A DNA stretch of 64,000 bases from Burkholderia pseudomultivorans (GTDB taxonomy: Bacteria; Pseudomonadota; Gammaproteobacteria; Burkholderiales; Burkholderiaceae): NCBI RefSeq assembly GCF_001718415.1, contig NZ_CP013377.1:2108001-2172000 (forward strand), in the 5' to 3' direction. Of this stretch, positions 26,784-36,461 are shown in pieces. The notes beneath the pieces were generated by a model that saw only the letters and a list, made by a program, of their open reading frames with translations, was not told the origin of the DNA and ran no database searches. A program made the position numbers and the translations under genes. Position 1 is the first letter of the stretch. Each line of letters opens with the position of its first letter.

Positions 26784-28304
26784 TTGGATACCGTGATCGT
26801 CGCCGACTGGCTGTCCGCCCGTCTCGACCGGAGTTCGTCCGAGCCGATGTACCGTCAGCTGCTGCAGCTGATGCAGCAGGCCATCCTGACCGGGGAATTG
26901 GGGCCGGGGACGAAGCTGCCAAGCTCGCGCACGCTCGCGGCCGACCTGTCGATCGCGCGCAATACCGTGCTGCACGTATACGACCAGCTGACGGCCGAAG
27001 GCTATGTGCTGACGACGACCGGCAGCGGCACCTACGTCGCCGACACGCGGCCGGATGCCGCCGCGATGCAGGCGCCGCCGCAGCCGTCGGGGGCGGACGC
27101 CCTGCCGACGCCGCTGCCGGACGCGCACGGCGGCCTGTCGATGCGCGGCCGCCAGCTGATCGAGCACGCGGGCGTGTCGCGCCGCCAGTGGGGTGCGTTC
27201 ATGCCGGGCGTGCCGGACGTCTCCGAGTTTCCGAGCCGCACGTGGAGCCGCCTGCAGGCACGGCTCTGGAAGGAAGCGAACCCCGACCTGCTGACGTATG
27301 CGCCCGGCGGCGGCTACCGGCCGCTGCGGCGCGCGCTGGCCGACTACCTGCGCGTCGCGCGTTCGGTGAAATGCTCGCCGGACCAGGTGATCATCACGAC
27401 CGGTATCCACCAGTCGATCGACCTCGCGGTACGGCTGCTGTCCGATGTCGGCGATCGCGCGTGGGTCGAGGAGCCGTGCTACTGGGGCGTGCGCAGCGTG
27501 CTGCAGGCCGCCGGCCTCGCGCTCGTGCCGGTGCCAGTCGACCAGGAAGGGCTCGACCCGAGCCCGGGCGACCTGCAGCACCCGCCGCGGCTCGTGCTCG
27601 TCACGCCGTCGCACCAGTATCCGCTCGGCATGGTGATGAGCCTCGCGCGGCGCCGCAGGCTGCTCGAATATGCGCGCCAGCATCGCTGCTGGATCATCGA
27701 GGACGACTACGACAGCGAGTTCCGCTACGGCAGCCGCCCGCTCGCGTCGCTGCAGGGCCTCGACGACGGCGGCCGCGTGATCTACGTCGGCAGCCTCGGC
27801 AAGATGCTGTTTCCGGGCCTGAGGATGGGTTACATGGTCGTGCCGGAGCATCTGGTCGACACGTTCCGCACCGGGCTGTCCGAGCTGTATCGCGAAGGGC
27901 AGCTGATGCAGCAGGCGGTGCTCGCCGAGTTCATCATGGACGGCCACCTGACTTCTCATGTCCGACGAATGCGCACGCTGTACGGCGAGCGCCGGCAATT
28001 GCTGATCGACGCGATCCACGCGCGTTTCGGCGACGCGCTGCCGGTGATGGGCGACGAAGCCGGTCTGCATCTGGTGCTCGGGCTGCCCGACGCCTGCGAC
28101 GATCGCGCGGTGACGCAGAGCGCGTTCGACGCGGGCGTGATCGTGCGTCCGCTCACCAGCTACTACAGCCGCGCAGACACCGCGCGGCGCGGACTGCTGC
28201 TCGGCTATGCATGCGTCGCGCACGAAGGCATCGGCCCCGCGTTCGACACGCTTGCAGCGATCATCGAACAGCATCTGCCGCAGTCCGTCACGCGCGCGGC
28301 GTAA
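26784..28304 (+). CDS. MocR family regulator (GntR-type HTH fused to aminotransferase-like domain)
   Basis: 506 residues. Winged helix at about 15-85 (PMYRQLLQLMQQAIL, recognition part LSIARNTVLHVYDQLTAEGY), linker, then a fold-type I aminotransferase domain with the PLP lysine in VGSLGKMLFPGLRMGY and IIEDDYDSEFRYGSRP. MocR proteins use PLP and an amine ligand to switch genes for amino acid, GABA, taurine or polyamine use. TTG 26784 is preferred as start since AGGA lies 5 nt upstream; GTG 26793 is an alternative. Divergence from a polyamine-type importer suggests that operon as target. Confidence 0.9.
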   Translation: MDTVIVADWLSARLDRSSSEPMYRQLLQLMQQAILTGELGPGTKLPSSRTLAADLSIARNTVLHVYDQLTAEGYVLTTTGSGTYVADTRPDAAAMQAPPQPSGADALPTPLPDAHGGLSMRGRQLIEHAGVSRRQWGAFMPGVPDVSEFPSRTWSRLQARLWKEANPDLLTYAPGGGYRPLRRALADYLRVARSVKCSPDQVIITTGIHQSIDLAVRLLSDVGDRAWVEEPCYWGVRSVLQAAGLALVPVPVDQEGLDPSPGDLQHPPRLVLVTPSHQYPLGMVMSLARRRRLLEYARQHRCWIIEDDYDSEFRYGSRPLASLQGLDDGGRVIYVGSLGKMLFPGLRMGYMVVPEHLVDTFRTGLSELYREGQLMQQAVLAEFIMDGHLTSHVRRMRTLYGERRQLLIDAIHARFGDALPVMGDEAGLHLVLGLPDACDDRAVTQSAFDAGVIVRPLTSYYSRADTARRGLLLGYACVAHEGIGPAFDTLAAIIEQHLPQSVTRAA

Positions 28305-28327
28305 CCGCGGCACGCACGCGACGTGCG

Positions 28328-29362
28328 CTACGGCGCGGCGCCCGCGCCGCGATCGAGCGATGCCGCGCGCACCGCTTCGCCCGGCTTCGTGAACATGCGC
28401 TGCCGCAGCGCGGCGACCTGCGCGTCGCGCGCCTGCGGCGACAGCCCGGCCGCGTCGATCTGCGCACGCTGCGCCGCATAGTCCGCGTAACGGCTTTGCC
28501 ACGACGCATCGTCCTGCTGCATCTGCGCGACGCGCGCGGCGACCTCCGGGCCGAGCGTCTGCGTCAGTTGCGCACGCATCGCGTCGGGCGTCGCGCCGCT
28601 CTTCTGCAACTGCGCGATCCGGTCGATCGCCGCCTGCTGCTGTTCGATCCGCTGCTGTGCGGCGCGCTCGCCGGCCGGCATCTGCTGCGCGAGCGCCGCG
28701 AGCCGCTCGGCCTTCTGCGCGTCCGTCAGCGAGCGGTCCTGCGCGATCTTCAGCCGCGCGAGATCGTAGCGCTGCCGCCACTGTTCCGCGCCGAAGAACG
28801 GCTCGCTCCAGTCGCCGAGCGTCCGGTACGCGATCGATGCGCGCTGGTCGAGCGCGAGCTGCAGCGCGCCGATATCCGACTTGTCGACCGCACCCGCATC
28901 GGGCAGCTTCGCCAGCGCGTCGAGATAGGCGCGATACCGGTGCCACACGTCGAGCGCCTCGGCCTGCGCGATCGTGCCGTCGAGCTGCGCGGCAATCTCG
29001 CGCACGACCAGCGCGTCGAGCGCGGTCGCATCGAGATCGCTGCGCGCGGTCAGGCAGTAGTCGAGGAAATCGCGCACCGCGCGCGTCTTCGCGAGATGGC
29101 CGCCTGCATCGAGCGGCAAGCGCGGTGCGCTGGAACCAGCCAGCGGCGCCGGCAGGCTCGCGCCCGCCGGCACGGCGGCCGGCGGCGACATCGCGAACGT
29201 CCCGGCGGAATCCGCCGCATCCGGCGCGGCGTGCGCGGCGTCGGCACCGCGCTGCCGGGCCGCCCCGCTCCACATCGCGACGCCGGCAACCGCCGCCAGC
29301 CCCACGACGCCATAGGCCACGACACGCCGCACGCGCGGCGCGCGTCCGTCACGCACGGCCAT
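28328..29362 (-). CDS. lifO: Lipase-specific foldase (Lif/LipB)
   Basis: 344 residues; membrane-anchored periplasmic steric chaperone that folds the secreted lipase before type II export. One N-terminal helix (about 13-31) anchors it, then an Ala/Pro-rich flexible linker (to about 85), then the all-helical domain. The family motif RDFLDYCLTA (Rx1x2FDY(F/C)L type, Leu replacing Phe) is present. It starts 3 bp after the lipase stop, the canonical lipA-lif arrangement in Burkholderia, where the foldase is needed for active enzyme. Confidence 0.95.
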   Translation of the reverse strand: MAVRDGRAPRVRRVVAYGVVGLAAVAGVAMWSGAARQRGADAAHAAPDAADSAGTFAMSPPAAVPAGASLPAPLAGSSAPRLPLDAGGHLAKTRAVRDFLDYCLTARSDLDATALDALVVREIAAQLDGTIAQAEALDVWHRYRAYLDALAKLPDAGAVDKSDIGALQLALDQRASIAYRTLGDWSEPFFGAEQWRQRYDLARLKIAQDRSLTDAQKAERLAALAQQMPAGERAAQQRIEQQQAAIDRIAQLQKSGATPDAMRAQLTQTLGPEVAARVAQMQQDDASWQSRYADYAAQRAQIDAAGLSPQARDAQVAALRQRMFTKPGEAVRAASLDRGAGAAP

Positions 29363-29365
29363 CGA

Positions 29366-30586
<1,221 letters not shown>

Positions 30587-30616
30587 CTAGACACGCTTCT
30601 CTAATCGATTGACGCG

Positions 30617-30636
30617 CCCCGCCCGTTCGGGCGGGG
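30617..30636 (-). terminator. Hairpin after copper receptor gene
   Basis: CCCCGCCC (30617-30624) and GGGCGGGG (30629-30636) form an 8-bp stem with GTTC loop, 47 bp past the receptor stop on the minus strand. No clear U-tract. It separates that gene from the lipase promoter region. Confidence 0.5.
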
Positions 30637-30682
30637 TCGTGCGCGCGGATGCGGATGCTGCATCGCACACGCGCACGGCGCG

Positions 30683-32815
30683 CTACAGCTTCGCGCTGAC
30701 GCGCAGCCACGCGGTGCGGCCCGGCTCCATCACCGGCGCATTCGCCGGATAGCCGAAGCCTGCATTGCCGGCGAGGTTCAAGTGCTCGGTGTAGGCCTTG
30801 TTCAGCACGTTGTCGACGCCGACCGAGACCTGAACGGTCTTGCTGACGTTGTACTGCGCATGCAGCGACAGCACGCCGAACCCCGCGCTCGGACCGAAGT
30901 CCTTGCCGACCACGTTGCCCTCGTTCGGTGCATACCGATGCTGCGGCGCAACGACCCGCCACAGGCCGCCGGCCGACCACGCGCCCCGCGTATATTCGAG
31001 CCCGAAGCGCGCCTCGAGCGGCGGCATCTGCGGCAGCGGATCGCCGCTCGTCGCATTGCGTCCCCATGCGTAGGCGATCGACGTCTCGACGCGCAGCGGT
31101 GCGAGCGGCCGCCAGGCGACGCCCGCTTCGCCGCCCATCACCTGCGCGTTGACGTTGGTCGCCTGCGTGGTCGGCCCCATCATCCCGGCCGCGTAGTTGA
31201 ACAGGATGAAGTCCTGCACGTAGCCCGCATACGCGGACACCCATGCGTCGAGTCGATCGCTCTTGTACTGCGCGCCGATGTCGAGCTGCGTGGTCTTCTC
31301 CGGCTGCACGGCCGAGAACGCATTGAGTGCACCGGCCGGCCCGCGGTTCGCCGAAAACAGCTCCCAGTAGTCGGGGTAGCGCTCCGCATGACCGATCCCC
31401 GCATACCACGTGACGGGCAGCGACGCGAGATCGCGCTCGTAGCGCACGAAACCGCTCGGCAGCACGCGCCCGCGATCGTCGTCGAAGGTCGGGTTCGGCC
31501 GGCTCGTCATCATCCCGCTCGTCGCCGCACGCTTGTCGCGCGCGCTCGCATAGTCGACGCGCGCGCCGCCGATCACGCGCGACGCATCGCTCGCGTACCA
31601 CGTCAGTTCGCCGAACGCGCCCGCATTCCACATCGTCGCCTGCGCGTTCCACGGCTGGTCGCCATAGTTCTGCCGCCCCATCGCCGAGCGCGAATCGAGC
31701 CGGTTCGTTTGCGCGTCGACGCCGGTCACGAGCTTGAAGTCGTCGCCGAAACGGAAGGTCGCCGCCGCGCGCGCGCCGAACGTGCGGCGGCGCACCTCGG
31801 CCGCCATCCGCATCGGCATGCTGCTGGTCGGGTCGGGCTGCCGCAACGTGTAGTTGTCCATCACGTGATCGGCTTCGTTGTAGTACACGCGCGCCTCGAC
31901 GCGGTCGAGCACCTCGCCGATATGCCGCTTGTCGAACGACAGCCCGAAGGTCTCGCGACGAAAATGCGCGCCGTCCATCCCGCGTCCCGCATATTTCGCA
32001 TAGCCGTCGCCGGTGCCGGCCGTCAGCTCGACGCGCGTATGGTCGTCGGGCGTCCAGCCGAGCGCCGCATCGGCATTCCACTTGTCCCACTGCGACGGCA
32101 CGACGTTGCCGTTGCCGTCCTTGTAGTCCTGCGCATGCGCATGGTTCGCGGTCACGCGGCCGTACACGTCGGGCGTGCCGGCCGTCACGTCGATGTTCTG
32201 GTCGTTGCGGCCGAACGATCCGCCGACGACGCTGCCGTCGAAGCGCATGCCCGGCTTGTCGAAGCGCGGCGTCACGCGCTCGAACAGCACGGTGCCGGCC
32301 GATGCGCCGGGGCCGTACAGCACGGTCTGCGGCCCCTTCACGACGGTCACCTTGTCGAAACTTTCCGGGGCGATGTACGAGGTCGGCGCATCCATCCGGT
32401 TCGGGCACGCGCCGAGCGTCGGCATCCCGTTCGCGAGGATGTTCAGCCGCGAGCCGAACATCCCGCGCAGCACCGGATCGCCGTTCGTGCCGCCGCTGCG
32501 GATCGACGTGAAGCCCGGAATCGTCTTCAGGTAGTCCGCGCCGTCGCTGGCGGGCAGCGGCTGACGCGGCGTCTTCGGATCCGTGACGACGACGAGCGGC
32601 GTCGTCAGCGGCGACGCGACGACTTCGACGGGCGGCAGCAGCGTGCCCGCCTCGTCCGGCGGCATCGCGGCCGCGCGCGCCGTTTCGGCGGCGGCGACCG
32701 TGGCAGTCATTACGCTGGCGGCCAGCGCGGGAACGGTGAGTTTCAGCACGCGCGGCAGGCGCGGCGCAGCGGCATTGCGCGACGCCCGCGGCGCGCGCAA
32801 CTGGAAAATGGTCAT
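30683..32815 (-). CDS. TonB-dependent copper receptor (OprC/NosA type)
   Basis: 710 residues: leader, plug domain and 22-strand barrel ending in aromatic-poor WLRVSAKL. Plug features PGFTSIRSGGTNGDPVLRG and GPQTVLYGPGASAGTVLFER match the OprC/NosA family. The copper ligands described for Pseudomonas OprC seem kept: CxxxM as Cys137-PNR-Met141, and HxM as His317-V-Met319, with Met280 in GRGMDG a possible fourth. ATG 32815 begins the signal sequence; the SD is weak. An upstream DUF2946 gene on the same strand supports a copper role. Likely repressed by excess copper or used under copper limitation. Confidence 0.9.
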   Translation of the reverse strand: MTIFQLRAPRASRNAAAPRLPRVLKLTVPALAASVMTATVAAAETARAAAMPPDEAGTLLPPVEVVASPLTTPLVVVTDPKTPRQPLPASDGADYLKTIPGFTSIRSGGTNGDPVLRGMFGSRLNILANGMPTLGACPNRMDAPTSYIAPESFDKVTVVKGPQTVLYGPGASAGTVLFERVTPRFDKPGMRFDGSVVGGSFGRNDQNIDVTAGTPDVYGRVTANHAHAQDYKDGNGNVVPSQWDKWNADAALGWTPDDHTRVELTAGTGDGYAKYAGRGMDGAHFRRETFGLSFDKRHIGEVLDRVEARVYYNEADHVMDNYTLRQPDPTSSMPMRMAAEVRRRTFGARAAATFRFGDDFKLVTGVDAQTNRLDSRSAMGRQNYGDQPWNAQATMWNAGAFGELTWYASDASRVIGGARVDYASARDKRAATSGMMTSRPNPTFDDDRGRVLPSGFVRYERDLASLPVTWYAGIGHAERYPDYWELFSANRGPAGALNAFSAVQPEKTTQLDIGAQYKSDRLDAWVSAYAGYVQDFILFNYAAGMMGPTTQATNVNAQVMGGEAGVAWRPLAPLRVETSIAYAWGRNATSGDPLPQMPPLEARFGLEYTRGAWSAGGLWRVVAPQHRYAPNEGNVVGKDFGPSAGFGVLSLHAQYNVSKTVQVSVGVDNVLNKAYTEHLNLAGNAGFGYPANAPVMEPGRTAWLRVSAKL

Positions 32816-32898
32816 GATCGAAAGCCCGAGTGACGCCCTCCGCGCGACCACGACGGGTCGCACGGATATCGGCGAGAGAAAGAACGGAACGAAGCGCG

Positions 32899-33267
32899 TC
32901 AGGCGCGCTCGGGCGGTGCGCGCGGATAGGCGCGCGGATAGCGCTCGGCGCGCGCCGCGAAGACGTGCGGCGCGGCGGCGGAAGCGAACGAAGCGGGAGA
33001 GGAAGCGAACGGCGCGGCAGCGGGGCCGCCGATCGCGGGACTGTGCGCAAAGAATCCGCAGTAGCCGCATGCGGCGAGATGCGAGGCATGATCGTGCATG
33101 CGACCCGCCTCGGCCGACCGATGCGCGCCGTGCTCTGCACTGCAGACGACCGCATCGGGCGTCGCCGCTTGCGCGACCCGCCACTGCGACACCAGCGGCG
33201 CGGCGATCGCGAACCAGATCGCGAGCACGCCGAGCCAGGCGGTCAGATGACGATGTCGATGCAGCAT
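32899..33267 (-). CDS. DUF2946 family protein
   Basis: 122 residues with an N-terminal hydrophobic segment (LTAWLGVLAIWFAIAAPLVSQ) and several His/Cys: HGAHRS, MHDHASHLAACGYCGFFAHSP. DUF2946 proteins are small membrane or periplasmic proteins often found beside TonB-dependent copper receptors; metal handling is inferred from the His/Cys clusters. The gene precedes the receptor by 83 bp on the same strand. Its C-terminus is Ala/Pro/Arg-rich and low in conservation. The start ATG 33267 lacks a strong SD. Confidence 0.75.
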   Translation of the reverse strand: MLHRHRHLTAWLGVLAIWFAIAAPLVSQWRVAQAATPDAVVCSAEHGAHRSAEAGRMHDHASHLAACGYCGFFAHSPAIGGPAAAPFASSPASFASAAAPHVFAARAERYPRAYPRAPPERA

Positions 33268-33354
33268 GCGCGGCAGCCAGTAAGCGGAATGTAAAAGCAG
33301 CCGAGATGTTACAGAATGTTCGCCGCGATGACCAGCCGCAGGCGCCGGTAAACG

Positions 33355-33398
33355 GATCGGGGGCGCATGGTTGTCAACGCAACCATGCGCCCCCGATC
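33355..33398. terminator. Perfect 19-bp stem hairpin
   Basis: Arms at 33355-33373 and 33380-33398 are exact reverse complements (19 bp, starting GATCGGGGGCG), with a 6-nt loop. It follows the cytochrome b561 stop on the minus strand by 36 bp and precedes the DUF2946 gene. The stem alone would stall RNA polymerase; only CGTTT follows it. Probably the transcript end of the b561 gene. Confidence 0.65.
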
Positions 33399-33433
33399 GA
33401 CGTGCGGACGACGTCGCTGCGCGTGAACGCGCC

Positions 33434-33970
33434 CTAGGGCGCCATGCGCCGCAAAACGTCGTCGCGCTTGACGAAATGGTGATAGAGCGCGGCCAGCGCA
33501 TGCAGGCCGATCACGAAATAGAACGCGTTGCCGATCAGCTCGTGCGCTTCCTTGATGGTCGGCCGCAGCGCCTTGTCGGGGCCGACCAGCGTGAACGACA
33601 CGCCGAGCCAGTCGAGCGACACCGGCTTGCCGCCGAGATTGATCATCAGGATGCCGAGCAGCGGCTGCGCAAGGATGAACGCGTAGAGCGCGAAGTGCGC
33701 GAGCTTCGCCAGCCAGCTCAGCAACGCCGGCTGCGGCACGGGTTCCGGCACGCGGCTGACCGCCCGCCACAGCACGCGCAGCACCGACAGCACGAGCACG
33801 AACGTCCCGGCGGTAAGGTGCACGTTCATCCAGAACGCGCGGCTGTCGCTGCCCTTCGGTCCGCGTATCTCGATCGCCAGGTACGCCAGGGCGACCAGCA
33901 GGAAAATGGCCCAGTGGAAGAAGATCGCGGGCGAGCTGTAGCGCACCTGTTTCGCGAGGATGTTTCTCAT
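33434..33970 (-). CDS. Cytochrome b561 family protein
   Basis: 178 residues, four transmembrane helices. Haem-ligand histidines are visible in FFHWAIFLL, NVHLTAGTFVLVLSVLRVLWR, LAHFALYAFILAQPLLGI and IGLHALAALYHHFVKRDDVLRRM, the pattern of E. coli CybB/YceJ. It is a di-haem inner membrane protein that moves electrons from quinol, in CybB to superoxide or quinone. Single-gene unit ending in a strong hairpin; divergent from the Pr6Pr gene with 231 bp between. Confidence 0.9.
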   Translation of the reverse strand: MRNILAKQVRYSSPAIFFHWAIFLLVALAYLAIEIRGPKGSDSRAFWMNVHLTAGTFVLVLSVLRVLWRAVSRVPEPVPQPALLSWLAKLAHFALYAFILAQPLLGILMINLGGKPVSLDWLGVSFTLVGPDKALRPTIKEAHELIGNAFYFVIGLHALAALYHHFVKRDDVLRRMAP

Positions 33971-34201
33971 GCTCGGTCTCGTCGTTATATGCGGGGATGA
34001 ACGGGCGCCGCGGCTGGCCGGCGCCCGGCGCGCTGCCACGATTGTAGCCGCACGCGCGGCAGGTTTTGCACGGCGCGGTCAAATATCCGATGAATCGGCT
34101 GCGCCCATGCTTGCGGGCGAACCACCATATGGAAAATCCGCATCGCACGCGCAAACGGCTGTGGCACGATGGAGCTTTGGTGTCGACGTCGCGCGCGCAT
34201 C

Positions 34202-34840
34202 ATGAGCAAAGCGTCCTTCGTTGCGGCCTATCGGCTGATCGTCGCGTTGCTCGCGGTATCCACCACGCTGCACAGCGTCGCCACCTACTGGAACATGCCG
34301 ACGTTTCATCTCGGCAACTACCTCAGCTATTTCACGCAGCTGAGCAGCCTCTACGCGGCCGCGATGCTCGCCGCCGGGCTCTGGCGCATCACGCGCCCCG
34401 GTTCGGCCCGCTACGAATCGATGCGCGGCGCCGCCGTGCTGTACATGCTGATCACCGCGATCGTCTACGAACTGCTGCTCGCACGGCTCGATGCGCTGCG
34501 CCATGTCACGCCGGCGCTGAACAACTGGGTGCTGCACCGGATCGTGCCGCTCGTGATGCTGTGCGACTGGCTGTACGTGGAACCGCGCTCGCCGATCCCG
34601 CGGCGCAGCGCGTTCGCCTGGCTCGGCTTCCCGGTCGTCTATCTCGGCTATACGCTCGTGCGCGGCGCGCTGGAGAACTGGTATCCCTACCCGTTCGTCG
34701 ACCCGCGACCGCACGGCTACCTGCCGGTCGCGATCCAGTGCTCGATGATCGCGCTCGGCGCGGCGGCGCTCGCACTCGGCATCCGCTGGCTCGGCAATCA
34801 TGCGATCCAGTCCGGCCCGGTCACGCTCAAGGAAGGATGA
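34202..34840 (+). CDS. Pr6Pr family membrane protein
   Basis: 212 residues with six hydrophobic helices. Pattern YRLIVALLAVSTTLHS, YFTQLSSLYAAAMLAAGLW, YELLLARL, NNWVLHRIVPLVMLCDWLYVEPR and NWYPYPFVDPRPHGY matches the Pr6Pr/FAR-17a-like family. A catalytic role, possibly like FAR-17a/AIG1 threonine-type hydrolases, is speculative. ATG 34202 gives the natural start; the preceding in-frame start at 34169 would add a basic extension. Convergent with the LytM gene; a hairpin lies between. Confidence 0.75.
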   Translation: MSKASFVAAYRLIVALLAVSTTLHSVATYWNMPTFHLGNYLSYFTQLSSLYAAAMLAAGLWRITRPGSARYESMRGAAVLYMLITAIVYELLLARLDALRHVTPALNNWVLHRIVPLVMLCDWLYVEPRSPIPRRSAFAWLGFPVVYLGYTLVRGALENWYPYPFVDPRPHGYLPVAIQCSMIALGAAALALGIRWLGNHAIQSGPVTLKEG

Positions 34841-34848
34841 GGCGGGAC

Positions 34849-34870
34849 GTGTGCGCCGGGCGGCGCACAC
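34849..34870. terminator. Hairpin between convergent genes
   Basis: GTGTGCGCC (34849-34857) and GGCGCACAC (34862-34870) form a 9-bp stem with a 4-nt loop in the 45-bp gap between the Pr6Pr and LytM genes. It lacks a U-tract and may act on both transcripts. Confidence 0.55.
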
Positions 34871-34885
34871 GCGGGTGACGGCCGG

Positions 34886-35620
34886 TCAGCCGCCGTTGCG
34901 CGGCAGGAAGCCCATCGGATCGACGACCTTGCCGTTTTGCCGGACTTCGAACTCGAACGTCGCGCGGCCGCTCGCGTCGGTACCCATCTCGGCGACCGGC
35001 TGACCCGTGCGCACCGCGTCGCCTTCGTTGACGAGCAGCTTGCCGTTATGCCCGTAGGCCGTGATCAGGCCGTTGTCGTGCTTCAGGATCACGAGCGGGC
35101 CGTAGGCCTTGACGCCCGAACCCGCATAGACGACGCGCCCGTTCGCCGCGGCCCGCACCGTATGGTCGGGCCCGGACGCGGCGATCACGACGCCGCGCGT
35201 CTTGCCGGCCGCGAACGGCGTCGCCACGACGCCGGTGGCCGGCCACGCGAGCGAGCCGGGCTGCGCGCCCGCCGCCGGCGGCGGCGTGAGCGAGGTCGCG
35301 GCGGGCGGCGGCGCGACGCGCAGCACCTGCCCGGGCGTCACGGCGTCGGTCGGCGCCATGTGGTTCCAGCTCGCGACGTCCTGCACGCGCTGCCCGTACG
35401 CACCCGCGATGCCCGCGAGCGTATCGCCCGGGTTGACGCGGTAATAGCCGGCCAGCACGCCCGGGGTGGCGGCCGTCATCGGCGCCGGCGGCCGCGCCGG
35501 CTGCCAGCTGTCGGTCCACGGCGTCATCGTGCAGCCCGTCAGCGCAGCGGCCGCGACGACGAACGCCGCCTGCGGCAGCCAGCGCACAACGGCATCGTGG
35601 ATGGGAATCGTTTTTCTCAA
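34886..35620 (-). CDS. LysM / degenerate LytM (M23) lipoprotein, NlpD-like amidase activator
   Basis: 244 residues: lipobox LTGC (Cys near residue 30), one LysM domain (YYRVNPGDTLAGIAGAYGQRVQDVASWN), Pro/Ala linker and an M23 domain. The catalytic HxxxD is replaced (GKTRGVVIAAS) and the final HLH motif is FEFEV, so zinc peptidase activity is probably lost, as in NlpD/EnvC which activate cell-wall amidases. TTG 35620 is chosen because GGGAGG lies 4 nt upstream; no ATG fits the lipoprotein signal. Outer-membrane location and a role in cell separation are inferred. Confidence 0.85.
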   Translation of the reverse strand: MRKTIPIHDAVVRWLPQAAFVVAAAALTGCTMTPWTDSWQPARPPAPMTAATPGVLAGYYRVNPGDTLAGIAGAYGQRVQDVASWNHMAPTDAVTPGQVLRVAPPPAATSLTPPPAAGAQPGSLAWPATGVVATPFAAGKTRGVVIAASGPDHTVRAAANGRVVYAGSGVKAYGPLVILKHDNGLITAYGHNGKLLVNEGDAVRTGQPVAEMGTDASGRATFEFEVRQNGKVVDPMGFLPRNGG

Positions 35621-36023
35621 GGTACCTCCCGGATTTGCCTCGTCGCGCCGCCCACCGCCCTCCGGCATGCGACGCACGATGTCCGGCCGGACGGCCGGAC
35701 CAACCAGTATCCGACCGCGCCAGCGGCGATCGGTTTCCACAGCGGGACATCGGTACGAACGGGCTCGCCGGCCCTTTTTCGCGTCGTCCCGACCGGCAAA
35801 GATACCATTTGTCGAGGTCCGGCCCGCGACAGCCGCCCGGCCCGGCAACAATCTTGCGGCGCCGCGCGGCCCGCCGCAGCGCCGCGAAATCGCCACCGCG
35901 CCTTGCCGGGCGGGCCATTCGGCGAGCCGTCGGCCCGGCTTGCGCACGCTGCCGCCCGGCCGGCCGGCGATCGCCTCCTATACTCGAACTGGCGGTCCGA
36001 CCAACGACAACGAGGAACCTGAC
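35621..36023. other. Gene-free interval, 403 bp
   Basis: Lies between the divergent LytM lipoprotein and the 106-residue protein gene. GC-rich, with clustered GTCCGG/GGCCGG inverted repeats at 35680-35700. TATACT at 35979-35984 is a good -10 for the gene starting 36024 (leader about 33 nt), but no matching -35 is seen. No coding potential recognised. Confidence 0.55.
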
Positions 36024-36344
36024 ATGAACAACGCGACGTTTCTTTCCGTGCAGCTCAACGCCGAGGATTTCGCCGGATCCAGCGGCCTCGTCGAATTGCT
36101 CAACCGCCACCTGCTGTTCGCGACCGACGTCGCCGAGGCCGCGGACGCGCTGATCCAGCTTGCGAGCGTCACGCACCTGACGGGCGGCACGCGCCACAGC
36201 GTCGAGTTGCCGATCCTCGCGGTCGAGCGGCTGCGCGACGCACTCGACACGCTGAGCGGCTACGACGAATCGTGGCTGCAGATGCTGGAGCCGGCTGCGG
36301 CGCTGTTCAGCGACCTCGGACGCGGCAAGCGGCCGCTGCACTGA
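36024..36344 (+). CDS. Conserved hypothetical protein, 106 residues
   Basis: Unrecognised small, soluble, mostly helical protein. It has no signal peptide or membrane helix; sequence is acidic and Leu/Ala-rich (GLVELLNRHLLFATDVAEAADAL, AVERLRDALDTLSGYDESWLQML). GAGGA lies 9 nt before the ATG, TATACT lies 40 nt upstream of it, and codon use matches the genome, so it is probably real. Monocistronic; its right neighbour is convergent. No function can be given. Confidence 0.7.
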   Translation: MNNATFLSVQLNAEDFAGSSGLVELLNRHLLFATDVAEAADALIQLASVTHLTGGTRHSVELPILAVERLRDALDTLSGYDESWLQMLEPAAALFSDLGRGKRPLH

Positions 36345-36380
36345 CGCGGCCGGCGCGGCCATTCGCCACACCAATGAAAA

Positions 36381-36415
36381 CAGCCCGCCGTTCCGTATGA
36401 CGGAACGACGGGCTG
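36381..36415 (-). terminator. Terminator of the DUF4148 gene
   Basis: CAGCCCG...CGTTCCGT pairs with ACGGAACG...CGGGCTG with one bulge. On the minus strand it is followed by TTTTCATT. It may also end the convergent 106-residue gene. Confidence 0.78.
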
Positions 36416-36461
36416 CGGGTACTGCATGGGGTCGGATCCGGCCGCCGAGGCGGCCGCAGCA

